From the NCBI GenBank assembly GCA_030018315.1, contig JASEGA010000020.1:1-36539 (forward strand): 36,539 bases of DNA, written 5' to 3'. The position numbers were made by a program, and so were the translations under genes. Position 1 is the first letter of the stretch. Each line of letters starts with the position of its first letter. The notes beneath the pieces were generated by a model. It worked only from the letters and a program-made list of their open reading frames with translations, was not told the DNA's origin and searched no databases. Positions 23,426-30,685 of the stretch are shown here, one piece after another. The DNA comes from a bacterium (GTDB lineage Bacteria; Hydrothermota; UBA3073; JACQXS01; JAGMCI01).

Positions 23426-24253
23426 TTACTGTACATCAACCCTTAATACTCCAAAGCCGCCATCTACATGAATTATAAGCTCTTTTTTTGTAGTCCCTAT
23501 ATTTGGTGATGTCCACCATCCATTTTTGTCCTTTATAAGCCCATTTATAAATTTAAGGTTTACTCCTGTCAGCTTAAGCCTTATATCTGCATCTTTTGGC
23601 AAAATTAGCCTCAAACTACCCGTTCCCATAGTTATTTCTACTCTTTTTTTATCCATAAATTTACCCCTAAAATCAAGTGTGTATAAACCGACCCTGCCAT
23701 TGAAGTAAAATGTTTTAAAATTTGCATTCCCTAAATATTTGCCAGTAAAAGTTGAGATACGAGTTGAGATGTGTAAATCGTCACATTCTACAGAGTTTGG
23801 TGAGCCAAAGTAAAGGGTTGTCTTCCCTATTGTGGATAAGTAAAGTCTATTCACTCTAAGGTCAGATAAATCGAGGTTTAATGAAGATGAGCCAAGTGTC
23901 AAATCTAAATCTAATGTAACTTTTGGGGTAACCATTACGACACATTTGTTTATGGAGCCAAATGCTTGTCTGTTTTCTTCATTTTCTTCTTTAATATAGA
24001 ATTTACCAACTCTACCCTCTCTTTCGTATTTAAATATAGGAGATAGCGAAGCTGAATTATATTTTATTTTAGCATCTACCAATTCTTCTCCTTTTTTAAG
24101 TTCGAATTTAAAATTACTGAGCTCAACTTGGAGCTTGAGTTTATTCTCATTAGTTAATTTTATATGCTTATATATTGAATCAGTGAGCTCTATCCTGTAT
24201 TGACCAAATAGCCCTGTGAATAATGTAAGAAAAACATAGATGCTTAAACTCAT
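23426..24253 (-). CDS. Secreted protein with toast_rack/LiaF-like beta domain
   Basis: A hydrophobic N-terminus (MSLSIYVFLTLFTGLFGQ) looks like a signal peptide. The rest is beta-rich with repeated short strands, including LDLDLTLGSSSLNLDLSDL, a segment LGNANFKTFYFNGRVGLYTLDFRGK and ITMGTGSLRLILPKDADIRLKL, the stacked pattern of toast_rack/DUF2154-type domains. Such domains occur in envelope-stress proteins; no function is known here. Its promoter lies 9 nt before the ATG. Confidence 0.7.
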   Translation of the reverse strand: MSLSIYVFLTLFTGLFGQYRIELTDSIYKHIKLTNENKLKLQVELSNFKFELKKGEELVDAKIKYNSASLSPIFKYEREGRVGKFYIKEENEENRQAFGSINKCVVMVTPKVTLDLDLTLGSSSLNLDLSDLRVNRLYLSTIGKTTLYFGSPNSVECDDLHISTRISTFTGKYLGNANFKTFYFNGRVGLYTLDFRGKFMDKKRVEITMGTGSLRLILPKDADIRLKLTGVNLKFINGLIKDKNGWWTSPNIGTTKKELIIHVDGGFGVLRVDVQ

Positions 24254-24262
24254 ACTGTAAAA

Positions 24263-24290
24263 ATTCTACACTATACACTTAATTTGTCAA
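24263..24290 (-). promoter_or_regulatory. Promoter with -10 close to the start codon
   Basis: TTGACA (24290-24285), a 16-bp spacer and TAGAAT (24268-24263) leave 9 nt before ATG 24253; there is no room for a Shine-Dalgarno on the transcript. Confidence 0.7.
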
Positions 24291-24333
24291 CTTATATTGC
24301 TGAGGCGTTTAGATACAATCCTTGCAGTTGCCT

Positions 24334-24364
24334 AAAACAAAAGGGCAGGTTAAAAACCTGTCCC
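24334..24364 (-). terminator. Rho-independent terminator of the YmdB-type gene
   Basis: Read on the minus strand, a 9-bp stem (24363-24355 with 24351-24343, one wobble) with a 3-nt loop is followed by TTTTGTTTT. It lies 21 nt after the stop codon at 24386. Confidence 0.8.
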
Positions 24365-24385
24365 TATCTCAATTTAGAAGCACAT

Positions 24386-25168
24386 CTACATGCAAATCCT
24401 TTGTATTTGGGTAGCTTTATTAGTAATTTCATCTATATCTAAAATAACGGCACTAAGCTTGCCTGCACCAGTGGCTGGTTTAAATTTAACTGGAATTCCT
24501 TTCAAAAAGTAGTCAATGTATAGCTCCCTATCCATACCACCAATTGCATCTTGGACGCCTGTCATACCGACATCTGTTATATATGCAGTCCCACGAGGTA
24601 AGATTTTCTCATCTGCTGTCTGTATTCTTGTGTGAGTCCCAATAACTGCAGCTACTTTACCGTCTACCAACCTGCTAAAAGCCTGTTTTTCAGCTGTAGT
24701 TTGGGCATGGAAGTCGATTATGATAATTTTAGGAGATGCGACCTCAACTTGTGACTTGAGTTTCTCTATCTCATTTATCACTACCCTAAATGGACAGTCA
24801 ATATTTGCAAGAAAAGAACGACCAAGTAAATTTATTATAGCTATACCGGGTTCATAAATGAAGCTACCAAGCCCGGGTACACCGGGTGGATAATTAAGCG
24901 GCCGAAGGAGGGTGCTTGGGTTAGTTTTAAGGAATTCAAATGTCTCTTTCTTATGCCATACTGCTTCACCTGATGTTAAACAATCTATTCCCATAGATAT
25001 AAGCTCTTCTACATCATCTGGCTTAATTCCAATACCATCTTTTCCTGCACACTCACCATTTGCGACAACAAAATCTATAGGGCTTGCCTTATTGAGTTCA
25101 GGTAAAACACGAGCCACAGCCCACTTACCAGGATTGCCTACTATATCACCTATAAATAAAATTCGCAT
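24386..25168 (-). CDS. YmdB-family (TIGR00282) phosphoesterase with substituted metal ligands
   Basis: The 260-residue protein matches the family along its length: MRILFIGDIVGNPGKWAVAR with Asp8, VVANGE with Glu39, IDFHAQTTAEKQA with His154, GTHTRIQTADE with His179, and ITDVGMTGVQDAIGG. Several family-conserved metal residues are changed: NGEN reads NGEC (residue 40), the GNH motif reads GEA (67-69), and GTHTHVQT has Arg at 181. Normal members cleave 2',3'-cyclic nucleotides with a dinuclear metal site; this one may be inactive or use a different site. It has its own promoter and terminator. Confidence 0.85.
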   Translation of the reverse strand: MRILFIGDIVGNPGKWAVARVLPELNKASPIDFVVANGECAGKDGIGIKPDDVEELISMGIDCLTSGEAVWHKKETFEFLKTNPSTLLRPLNYPPGVPGLGSFIYEPGIAIINLLGRSFLANIDCPFRVVINEIEKLKSQVEVASPKIIIIDFHAQTTAEKQAFSRLVDGKVAAVIGTHTRIQTADEKILPRGTAYITDVGMTGVQDAIGGMDRELYIDYFLKGIPVKFKPATGAGKLSAVILDIDEITNKATQIQRICM

Positions 25169-25175
25169 CGTCCAA

Positions 25176-25204
25176 AATCTATAATGTTTCTATTGGTTTG
25201 TCAA
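25176..25204 (-). promoter_or_regulatory. Promoter of the YmdB-type gene with -10 close to the start codon
   Basis: TTGACA (25204-25199), a 17-bp spacer and TAGATT (25181-25176) leave 7 nt before ATG 25168. TATAGA two bases earlier is an alternative -10. Confidence 0.6.
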
Positions 25205-25209
25205 GTTAA

Positions 25210-25325
25210 AAGTTCGTTCAGGTTGAGAGATCACCACAGGGAGCGATCCGCAAATGTTCTTCCCGGAAAGTCTCCAACGAGGTGGTGGTTATGTCTTAAT
25301 CAACGACCTAAAAAGGATATTTTGG
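25210..25325. other. GC-richer, possibly structured intergenic segment
   Basis: Between the divergent promoters of the YmdB-type gene and yidC lies a GC-rich stretch unlike its surroundings. GTTGA and ACCAC near 25222-25237 can pair with GTGGT and TCAAC near 25280-25304, enclosing smaller stems (GGAG/CTCC, TTCC-C-GGAA). Short open frames exist on both strands but have no start or recognisable product. It may be a small RNA or a mobile-element remnant. Confidence 0.3.
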
Positions 25326-25411
25326 TTGACAAATTTAAATATTGAAGTTATATTTATTAAAAAAGTTAATTAATGGAAGCTAAAGCTATGTTCACCACTT
25401 TTGAAAAATAT

Positions 25412-25439
25412 TTGACAAATCATAAAAAGATATTAAAAT
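25412..25439 (+). promoter_or_regulatory. Promoter of the yidC operon with -10 close to the start codon
   Basis: TTGACA (25412-25417), a 16-bp spacer and TAAAAT (25434-25439) leave 8 nt before ATG 25448. Confidence 0.7.
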
Positions 25440-25447
25440 AAAAGTCT

Positions 25448-27067
25448 ATGGATAAGAAGTCAATTATTGGTATAGTACTTATATTCTTGATACTTATATT
25501 ATGGCAGTCTATATTGATGCGATATGCACCTAAGAAAGTAGAGCCTAAAAAAGAAGTACCTCAACAAGTTGAGGTAGCACCTCCTATAGAGAGCAAAAAT
25601 GCACCTACTATTGTAGGGACACACCATGGCGTGTCCTTACCGCTTGATACCATAGATACACAATTATTTCGTGTTATCTTTACATCCCTCGGTGCAAGTA
25701 TTCAATCAATAAAACTTAAACAATATAAGGCAATAGAAGGGGGGTGGGTTGAGCTTATACCTACAGGGAAAAGAACACTTAATGATGTAGTAATAATTGA
25801 TAATAAAGAAATAGATTTATCAAATGAAATCTTTAATGTAGTAGAACGTTCACCTAATCGGATAGTGTACGAATTTGTATTAACATCAGGAGATACTATT
25901 CATAAGGTTTACGAATTCCAGGATTCAAGCTATATGTTTGACATATCGCTTGATATCTCAAATTCAGATAAATACAAAATCATATGGAACTCGGGTCTTG
26001 CATCAACTGAGAAAAATAAGGATATGGAACTGAGATATTTTGGTGGACTCGCAACTCTTGGAGGTATCACTGTGGTCAAGAGCTTAAGTAGTCTTGATAC
26101 TGTACCAAAAGGTGAGCCCGGTGATATAGACTGGGTAGGTGTTAAAAATAAATACTTCCTTGCCGCAATTATACCAAGAATTGAAACTGATAGCTACTCA
26201 ATGAAAAGATTTGCGCTCGGAAGTGTAGGTGGTGGTTGCGCATATGGCTGTATGCCGAGTACAAAAGATCCGGAGGCTACAAGGGTTAAATTAGCGCTTG
26301 TAACAAAGTCAAACAAATCTTATAACTTCAAGGTATATACAGGACCACTGGATTACGATATACTTTCAAGCTCCGGCTTTGGACTCCAAAATGCATGTTA
26401 TCTTGGATGGAAGTGGATAACTCCTATATCAAGACTATTTCTTAAGATATTTCTTGTATTGCATAGAGTTATACCAAATTATGGGGTAGTGATAATAGTG
26501 TTCTCTTTTATATTAACTATCGTTTTCTTTCCACTCTCAAAGATAAGCCAAAAGTCAGCTATAGCTATGCAACAACTGCAACCAAAGTTACAGGAGTTGC
26601 AAAAGAAATACAAAGATGACCCTAAAAAGCTAAATCAAGCTATGATGTCTCTTTATAGAAAGCGTGGAGTGAGTCCATTATCAGGCTGTTTACCTCTTAT
26701 TATTCAGATACCCATTTTCTTTGCCCTTTATGCAATACTTGATACTACAATAGCATTGAGAGGTGCAATGTTTATACCACACTGGATAGAAGACCTGTCA
26801 CAACATGACCCTTATTTTGCATTACCTATACTTATGGGTATAATGATGTTTGTACAACAAAAAGTGCAAGGTTTTGGTGTTATGGGAGGACAGCAAGCAT
26901 CACAACAAAAGATGATGTCTTACTTTATGCCAATTATGTTTACATTTATATTTTTGAGATTCCCTGCTGGTCTCGTCCTTTATTGGTTTACATACAACAT
27001 ATTTTCTTTTATTCAAACTTATATAGTTAAAGGACAAATGGGATTACCTGCGCAAGAGGTAAAATGA
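25448..27067 (+). CDS. yidC: YidC membrane protein insertase
   Basis: The 539-residue protein has an N-terminal membrane anchor (IIGIVLIFLILILWQSIL), a large periplasmic beta domain (~60-310) as in Gram-negative bacteria, and the C-terminal insertase core: NYGVVIIVFSFILTIVFFPL, AMQQLQPKLQELQKKYKDDP, then GCLPLIIQIPIFFALY, with the hydrophilic-groove Arg likely in KRGVSP/IALRG. It inserts and folds inner-membrane proteins. It begins a co-directional run with degP, a sigma factor and an M23 protein, so an envelope-biogenesis operon is likely. Confidence 0.95.
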   Translation: MDKKSIIGIVLIFLILILWQSILMRYAPKKVEPKKEVPQQVEVAPPIESKNAPTIVGTHHGVSLPLDTIDTQLFRVIFTSLGASIQSIKLKQYKAIEGGWVELIPTGKRTLNDVVIIDNKEIDLSNEIFNVVERSPNRIVYEFVLTSGDTIHKVYEFQDSSYMFDISLDISNSDKYKIIWNSGLASTEKNKDMELRYFGGLATLGGITVVKSLSSLDTVPKGEPGDIDWVGVKNKYFLAAIIPRIETDSYSMKRFALGSVGGGCAYGCMPSTKDPEATRVKLALVTKSNKSYNFKVYTGPLDYDILSSSGFGLQNACYLGWKWITPISRLFLKIFLVLHRVIPNYGVVIIVFSFILTIVFFPLSKISQKSAIAMQQLQPKLQELQKKYKDDPKKLNQAMMSLYRKRGVSPLSGCLPLIIQIPIFFALYAILDTTIALRGAMFIPHWIEDLSQHDPYFALPILMGIMMFVQQKVQGFGVMGGQQASQQKMMSYFMPIMFTFIFLRFPAGLVLYWFTYNIFSFIQTYIVKGQMGLPAQEVK

Positions 27068-27080
27068 GAGGAGGTGTAAG

Positions 27081-28568
27081 ATGAAGAAGTTTGTGGCTAT
27101 CCTGTTAATAGGTATAGTGTCAATTTTATTAATTTTGGGACCACGACTCCACTTACCAAGTTGGCTCATTAGACGGGTACAGGTGTCGCATAGTGAACCT
27201 TCAACCTTATGGGAACAAGAAGCAACGCCTCAAGGAGAGGTTCAACAAATACCTATCACTCCTGAAGGCAAGAGTCCATTTGTAAAAGTGGCTAAAGAAT
27301 TGTTACCTACAGTGGTAAGTATATCAGCAGAACAAGTATTAGAAGTGAGGTCACCATTTTCAGATTTCTTTGAAGACCCATTTGATGATTTCTTCAAGCG
27401 ATTTTTTCCTGAATTTAGGCGAGAATACCCAAAGCAAAAGATTAGACGCCCAATACTTGGCTCCGGCTTTATAGTCTCAGAAGATGGCTATATTTTGACA
27501 AATAACCATATTATTGAACGTGCATCAAAGATAGTTGTTAAAACTATGGATGAAAAGGAACACAAAGCTGAAGTGATAGGAACAGACAATATGACAGATG
27601 TTGCACTTATAAAGATTAAGGCTCAAAACCTTCATTATGCAAGGCTTGGTGATTCAGACGAAGTTGAAGTCGGTGATTGGGTTATGGCAATAGGTAGCCC
27701 GTTCCAACTTATGGGTACAGTTACAGTTGGAGTAGTTTCTGCAAAAGGGAGAGCTCATTTAGAAATAGCGGGTGGCGGACCTCAAATTCAGAATTTTATC
27801 CAGACTGATGCAGCTATAAATCCGGGTAACTCAGGAGGACCGCTTGTAAATATAAAAGGAGAGGTCATTGGTATAAATACCGCCATAAAAACTGCTGGTG
27901 TTTATCCTGCAGGTAATATAGGGATTGGATTTGCTATCCCAATAAATATTGCAAAGAAAGTTAAGGAAGATTTGTTTGTGTATAAGGAAGTGAGAAGAGG
28001 CTGGCTTGGTATAAGTTATCAGAGACTGACACAAGAGCTTGCCGCAGCCTATGAATTAAAAGAACCGAAAGGCGTACTTGTCCAAAAAGTGCTACCAAAC
28101 TCACCTGCATTAGAAGCTGGGATAAAAGAAGAGGATATAATCACTGAATGGGACAATAAAGAAGTGAGTTTTGATGCCTTTCCAAGTATGGTCGCACAGA
28201 CAAAGATTGGTAAAGAAGTAGCAGTAAAAATATTAAGGAAAGGTAAAACTTTGACACTATCAGTAAAAGTAGGAAAAAGACCAACAGAAGAAGAAGTTGC
28301 CAAAACTACAGCTGAGGAATGGCTTGGAATCCAGGTTACAGCTAACCAAGAGGGGGTCGTTGTAGCCAAAGTAAAAGAGGATTCGCCTGCATATGAGGCA
28401 GGGATACAGCCGGGCGATGTTATCAAAAGGATAGGTGAAAAGGAAATACAAAACATCAAAGATTACAAGGATGCAAAATCAACCTATAGCCGACAAAAAT
28501 CGCCTATTTTGTTTAAACTTCAGCGTGGTGACATGACAATATTTGTAGCATTGACTCCAGAGAGATGA
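27081..28568 (+). CDS. DegP/HtrA periplasmic serine protease
   Basis: The 495-residue protein has an N-terminal membrane/signal segment, a trypsin-like domain with the triad His in LTNNHII, Asp in MTDVALIKI and Ser in NPGNSGGPLVN, and two PDZ domains (GWLGISYQRLT... and EWLGIQVTANQEG...). A FxDFFxDPFDDFFKRFF LA-loop segment precedes the active site. It degrades or refolds misfolded envelope proteins. GGAGGTG lies before ATG 27081. Its stop overlaps the sigma factor start by 4 nt. Confidence 0.95.
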   Translation: MKKFVAILLIGIVSILLILGPRLHLPSWLIRRVQVSHSEPSTLWEQEATPQGEVQQIPITPEGKSPFVKVAKELLPTVVSISAEQVLEVRSPFSDFFEDPFDDFFKRFFPEFRREYPKQKIRRPILGSGFIVSEDGYILTNNHIIERASKIVVKTMDEKEHKAEVIGTDNMTDVALIKIKAQNLHYARLGDSDEVEVGDWVMAIGSPFQLMGTVTVGVVSAKGRAHLEIAGGGPQIQNFIQTDAAINPGNSGGPLVNIKGEVIGINTAIKTAGVYPAGNIGIGFAIPINIAKKVKEDLFVYKEVRRGWLGISYQRLTQELAAAYELKEPKGVLVQKVLPNSPALEAGIKEEDIITEWDNKEVSFDAFPSMVAQTKIGKEVAVKILRKGKTLTLSVKVGKRPTEEEVAKTTAEEWLGIQVTANQEGVVVAKVKEDSPAYEAGIQPGDVIKRIGEKEIQNIKDYKDAKSTYSRQKSPILFKLQRGDMTIFVALTPER

Positions 28569-29353
28569 GAAATAGAGTTCTATCAACATATTTAGAAGAA
28601 ATAGCAGAGCTTTCCCCTTTATCTATAAAGGATGAAAAGCAGCTTATAAGAAAGATAAAACTTGGTGATTCTGATGCAAGGAATCGGGTTGTTACTATGT
28701 GTCTTAAATATGTTGTCAGTATTGCTAAATTATATCAAGGACGGGGTGTTCCACTTGGCGACCTTATAGATGAAGGAAGTCTTGGTCTCTTAAGAGCACT
28801 TAAAACTTACGACCCAAGTAAAGGAGTACGATTCATCTCTTATGCAGCATGGTGGATAAGACAGCATATATTAAAGATAATATATCAACAAGCAAAAGCT
28901 GTTAAAGTATCGGTACAAAAATTGGCAAGCAAAAAAACAATAATGGAAATAGAAAGTGAACTATCACAAAAACTTGGAAGAATGCCGAGCACAGAAGAAA
29001 TAGCAAAAGCACTTGGGTTATCAACTCATGAGGTAGATCAGGCAATACAGGTAGCTCAAAGTGACTTCTCACTTAACACACAGATTGGACAGGAAGAAGT
29101 CTCGTTGCTCGACTTCATAAAAGCAAGCCCTGAAAAACTTGAAGATTATGCAATTAGAGAACTTTTTGAGGGGGAGCTTCGTGAAAAATTAAATGAACTC
29201 AGTGAACCTGAAAGGTCGGTTACTAAACTTTATTTTGGATTAAATGGCAAAGAACCGCATACACTGGAAGAGATTGGTAAAATGTTTAATCTTTCAAGAG
29301 AAAGGATTAGACAAATAAAAGCAAAGGCTTTAAGAAAATTAAGACCCAAATGA
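28565..29353 (+). CDS. RpoD/SigA-like sigma-70 factor (short form)
   Basis: The 262-residue protein covers regions 1.2 to 4.2: LSTYLEEIAELSPLSIKDEKQLI, region 2 with GLLRALKTYDPSKGVRFISYA and AWWIRQHILK, region 3 with GRMPSTEEIAKALG, and region 4 with HTLEEIGKMFNLSRERIRQIK. It lacks the long region 1.1 and spacer of housekeeping RpoD, as in many small-genome lineages or group 2 factors. The abundant TTGACA/TATAAT promoters here fit this type. It is 4-nt coupled to degP and to the M23 gene, so its level may follow envelope genes. Confidence 0.92.
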   Translation: MRNRVLSTYLEEIAELSPLSIKDEKQLIRKIKLGDSDARNRVVTMCLKYVVSIAKLYQGRGVPLGDLIDEGSLGLLRALKTYDPSKGVRFISYAAWWIRQHILKIIYQQAKAVKVSVQKLASKKTIMEIESELSQKLGRMPSTEEIAKALGLSTHEVDQAIQVAQSDFSLNTQIGQEEVSLLDFIKASPEKLEDYAIRELFEGELREKLNELSEPERSVTKLYFGLNGKEPHTLEEIGKMFNLSRERIRQIKAKALRKLRPK

Positions 29354-30132
29354 GAGTGATAATAATCCCACATAATACTTCTAAAATTCGAGAAATAAGG
29401 ATTAATAAACTTTTAATTATAATACTTTTACTGTTTATTATTATCTCCTTTACAAGTAAATATCTTTACCAAAAGGAATCACTTAATGTCTCTAAGCTAA
29501 AAGAAAATAATGACCATTTGGAGAGAAACCTACACTACTATGAGAGAGAATACAGAGAATTAGATGCTAAATACACTAAATTATTAGTAGAAGCCAAAAA
29601 GAGACAAAACACAGTTTTAACTGAAGCCGCTACTGAAAGACAAAATAATTGCACTGTAGATGAGTTAATGAGTGTGCTCAAAGAGTATAATAGACTATTA
29701 GAAAATATCAACTCTAAACTCAAGTCTGATGCCAGTCTTGCAAATTGTATCCCGTCTATTATACCAGTGAAGGGATACCTAATTCAAACATTTGGACCGA
29801 CTCATGATATATTTACAGGACAACAAAGATTTTGTCAGGGTATTGACATAGCCGCTCCAAAGGGGACTGAAATTTATGCACCCGCTTATGGGATAGCTAA
29901 ATTTACAGGAATTAAGCAACATGCCGGTCTTATGATTGTAATTGAGCATGGACGTAAAATTGAGACAAGATACTCACACCTTTCACTTATAAAAGTTAAA
30001 AAATACCAATATGTTAAAAGAGGTGATATAATTGGGCTTGTTGGGACAACTGGTAAAACAATTGGACCGAGACTCCACTATGAAGTATGGGTAAATGGAG
30101 AACCTAAAGACCCACTTGATTTTATTCTATAA
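29350..30132 (+). CDS. M23/LytM-domain envelope protein with altered active site
   Basis: The 260-residue protein has one membrane anchor (~20-38), a coiled coil (~43-95) and a C-terminal LytM domain (~148-258). The zinc-ligand His of the usual HxGxDxA motif is Cys162 (FCQGIDIAA); Asp166 and His243 remain. The HxH motif reads R241-L-H243, so one catalytic His is also lost, while His210 in YSHLS stays. The anchor-coiled coil-LytM order resembles EnvC-like activators of amidases, so it may regulate peptidoglycan splitting rather than cut it. It overlaps the sigma factor gene by 4 nt. Confidence 0.88.
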   Translation: MRVIIIPHNTSKIREIRINKLLIIILLLFIIISFTSKYLYQKESLNVSKLKENNDHLERNLHYYEREYRELDAKYTKLLVEAKKRQNTVLTEAATERQNNCTVDELMSVLKEYNRLLENINSKLKSDASLANCIPSIIPVKGYLIQTFGPTHDIFTGQQRFCQGIDIAAPKGTEIYAPAYGIAKFTGIKQHAGLMIVIEHGRKIETRYSHLSLIKVKKYQYVKRGDIIGLVGTTGKTIGPRLHYEVWVNGEPKDPLDFIL

Positions 30133-30150
30133 TTTATGTGAAATTTAGTG

Positions 30151-30176
30151 TAGTGGCGTATTGCAATACGCCACTA
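30151..30176. repeat. Perfect 26-bp palindrome upstream of ndk
   Basis: TAGTGGCGTATTG is followed directly by its reverse complement. It lies 19 nt after the M23 stop and 10 nt before the ndk start, with no T-run, so it is more likely a dispersed palindrome than a terminator. Confidence 0.75.
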
Positions 30177-30185
30177 TAACTGTCT

Positions 30186-30602
30186 GTGACCGAAGAGACC
30201 CTTTTTATTATAAAACCGGATGCCGTAGAACACAAACTTATTGGTAAGATTCTTACAAGAATAGAAGCAGAAGGATTTGAGATTGTTGAATTAAAGTTAT
30301 TAAAGCTATCAAAAAAATTGGCAGCAGAATTTTACGATATACATCGTGGTAAGCCATTTTTTGACGAACTCGTCAAATTTATCAGCTCAGGTAAAATTGT
30401 TGTTGCCTTGTTAGCACGTGGAAATGCAGTTACTTATCTAAGAAGAGTTGTTGGTGCAACTGACCCTAAAAATGCAAGCCCAGGTACACTTAGGCACCAA
30501 TTTGGGACATCCACTTGTAAAAACGCTGTCCATGCAGCAGATTCAAAAGAAACTGCAGCTAGAGAAATACAGTTCTTCTTTCCCGGCAAACTGTCATTCT
30601 GA
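30186..30602 (+). CDS. ndk: Nucleoside diphosphate kinase
   Basis: GTG 30186 begins TEETLFIIKPDAVEHKLIGKIL. Later motifs are LKLSKKLAAEFYDIHRGKPFF, RRVVGATDPKNASPGTLRHQFG and KNAVHAADS with phospho-accepting His116. It moves gamma-phosphates between nucleotides. The 138 residues match the usual length. No clear Shine-Dalgarno is present; the 26-bp palindrome ends 10 nt upstream. The stop codon lies at the edge of a compound inverted repeat. Confidence 0.94.
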   Translation: MTEETLFIIKPDAVEHKLIGKILTRIEAEGFEIVELKLLKLSKKLAAEFYDIHRGKPFFDELVKFISSGKIVVALLARGNAVTYLRRVVGATDPKNASPGTLRHQFGTSTCKNAVHAADSKETAAREIQFFFPGKLSF

Positions 30603-30685
30603 ACCCTTCGCCTGTTATTCTGACCCTGAGCGGAGCGAAGGGGAAGAATCTCAATAGGCTCAGGGTAAACTACGTGAAGAATCTA
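30596..30685. repeat. Compound inverted repeat between ndk and mnmG
   Basis: CATTCTGA and its near copy TTATTCTGA recur, as do two GAAGAATCT copies. CCCTTCGC (30604-30611) pairs with GCGAAGGG (30635-30642) and CCCTGAG (30624-30630) with CTCAGGG (30659-30665). This is the pattern of a widespread non-coding intergenic repeat. It includes the ndk stop and ends at the mnmG start. Confidence 0.75.

Noticed and set aside
25210-25325. Known riboswitch or SRP RNA
   Set aside because: The conserved cores of the classes I know (TPP, cobalamin, SAM, c-di-GMP, SRP) are not present.
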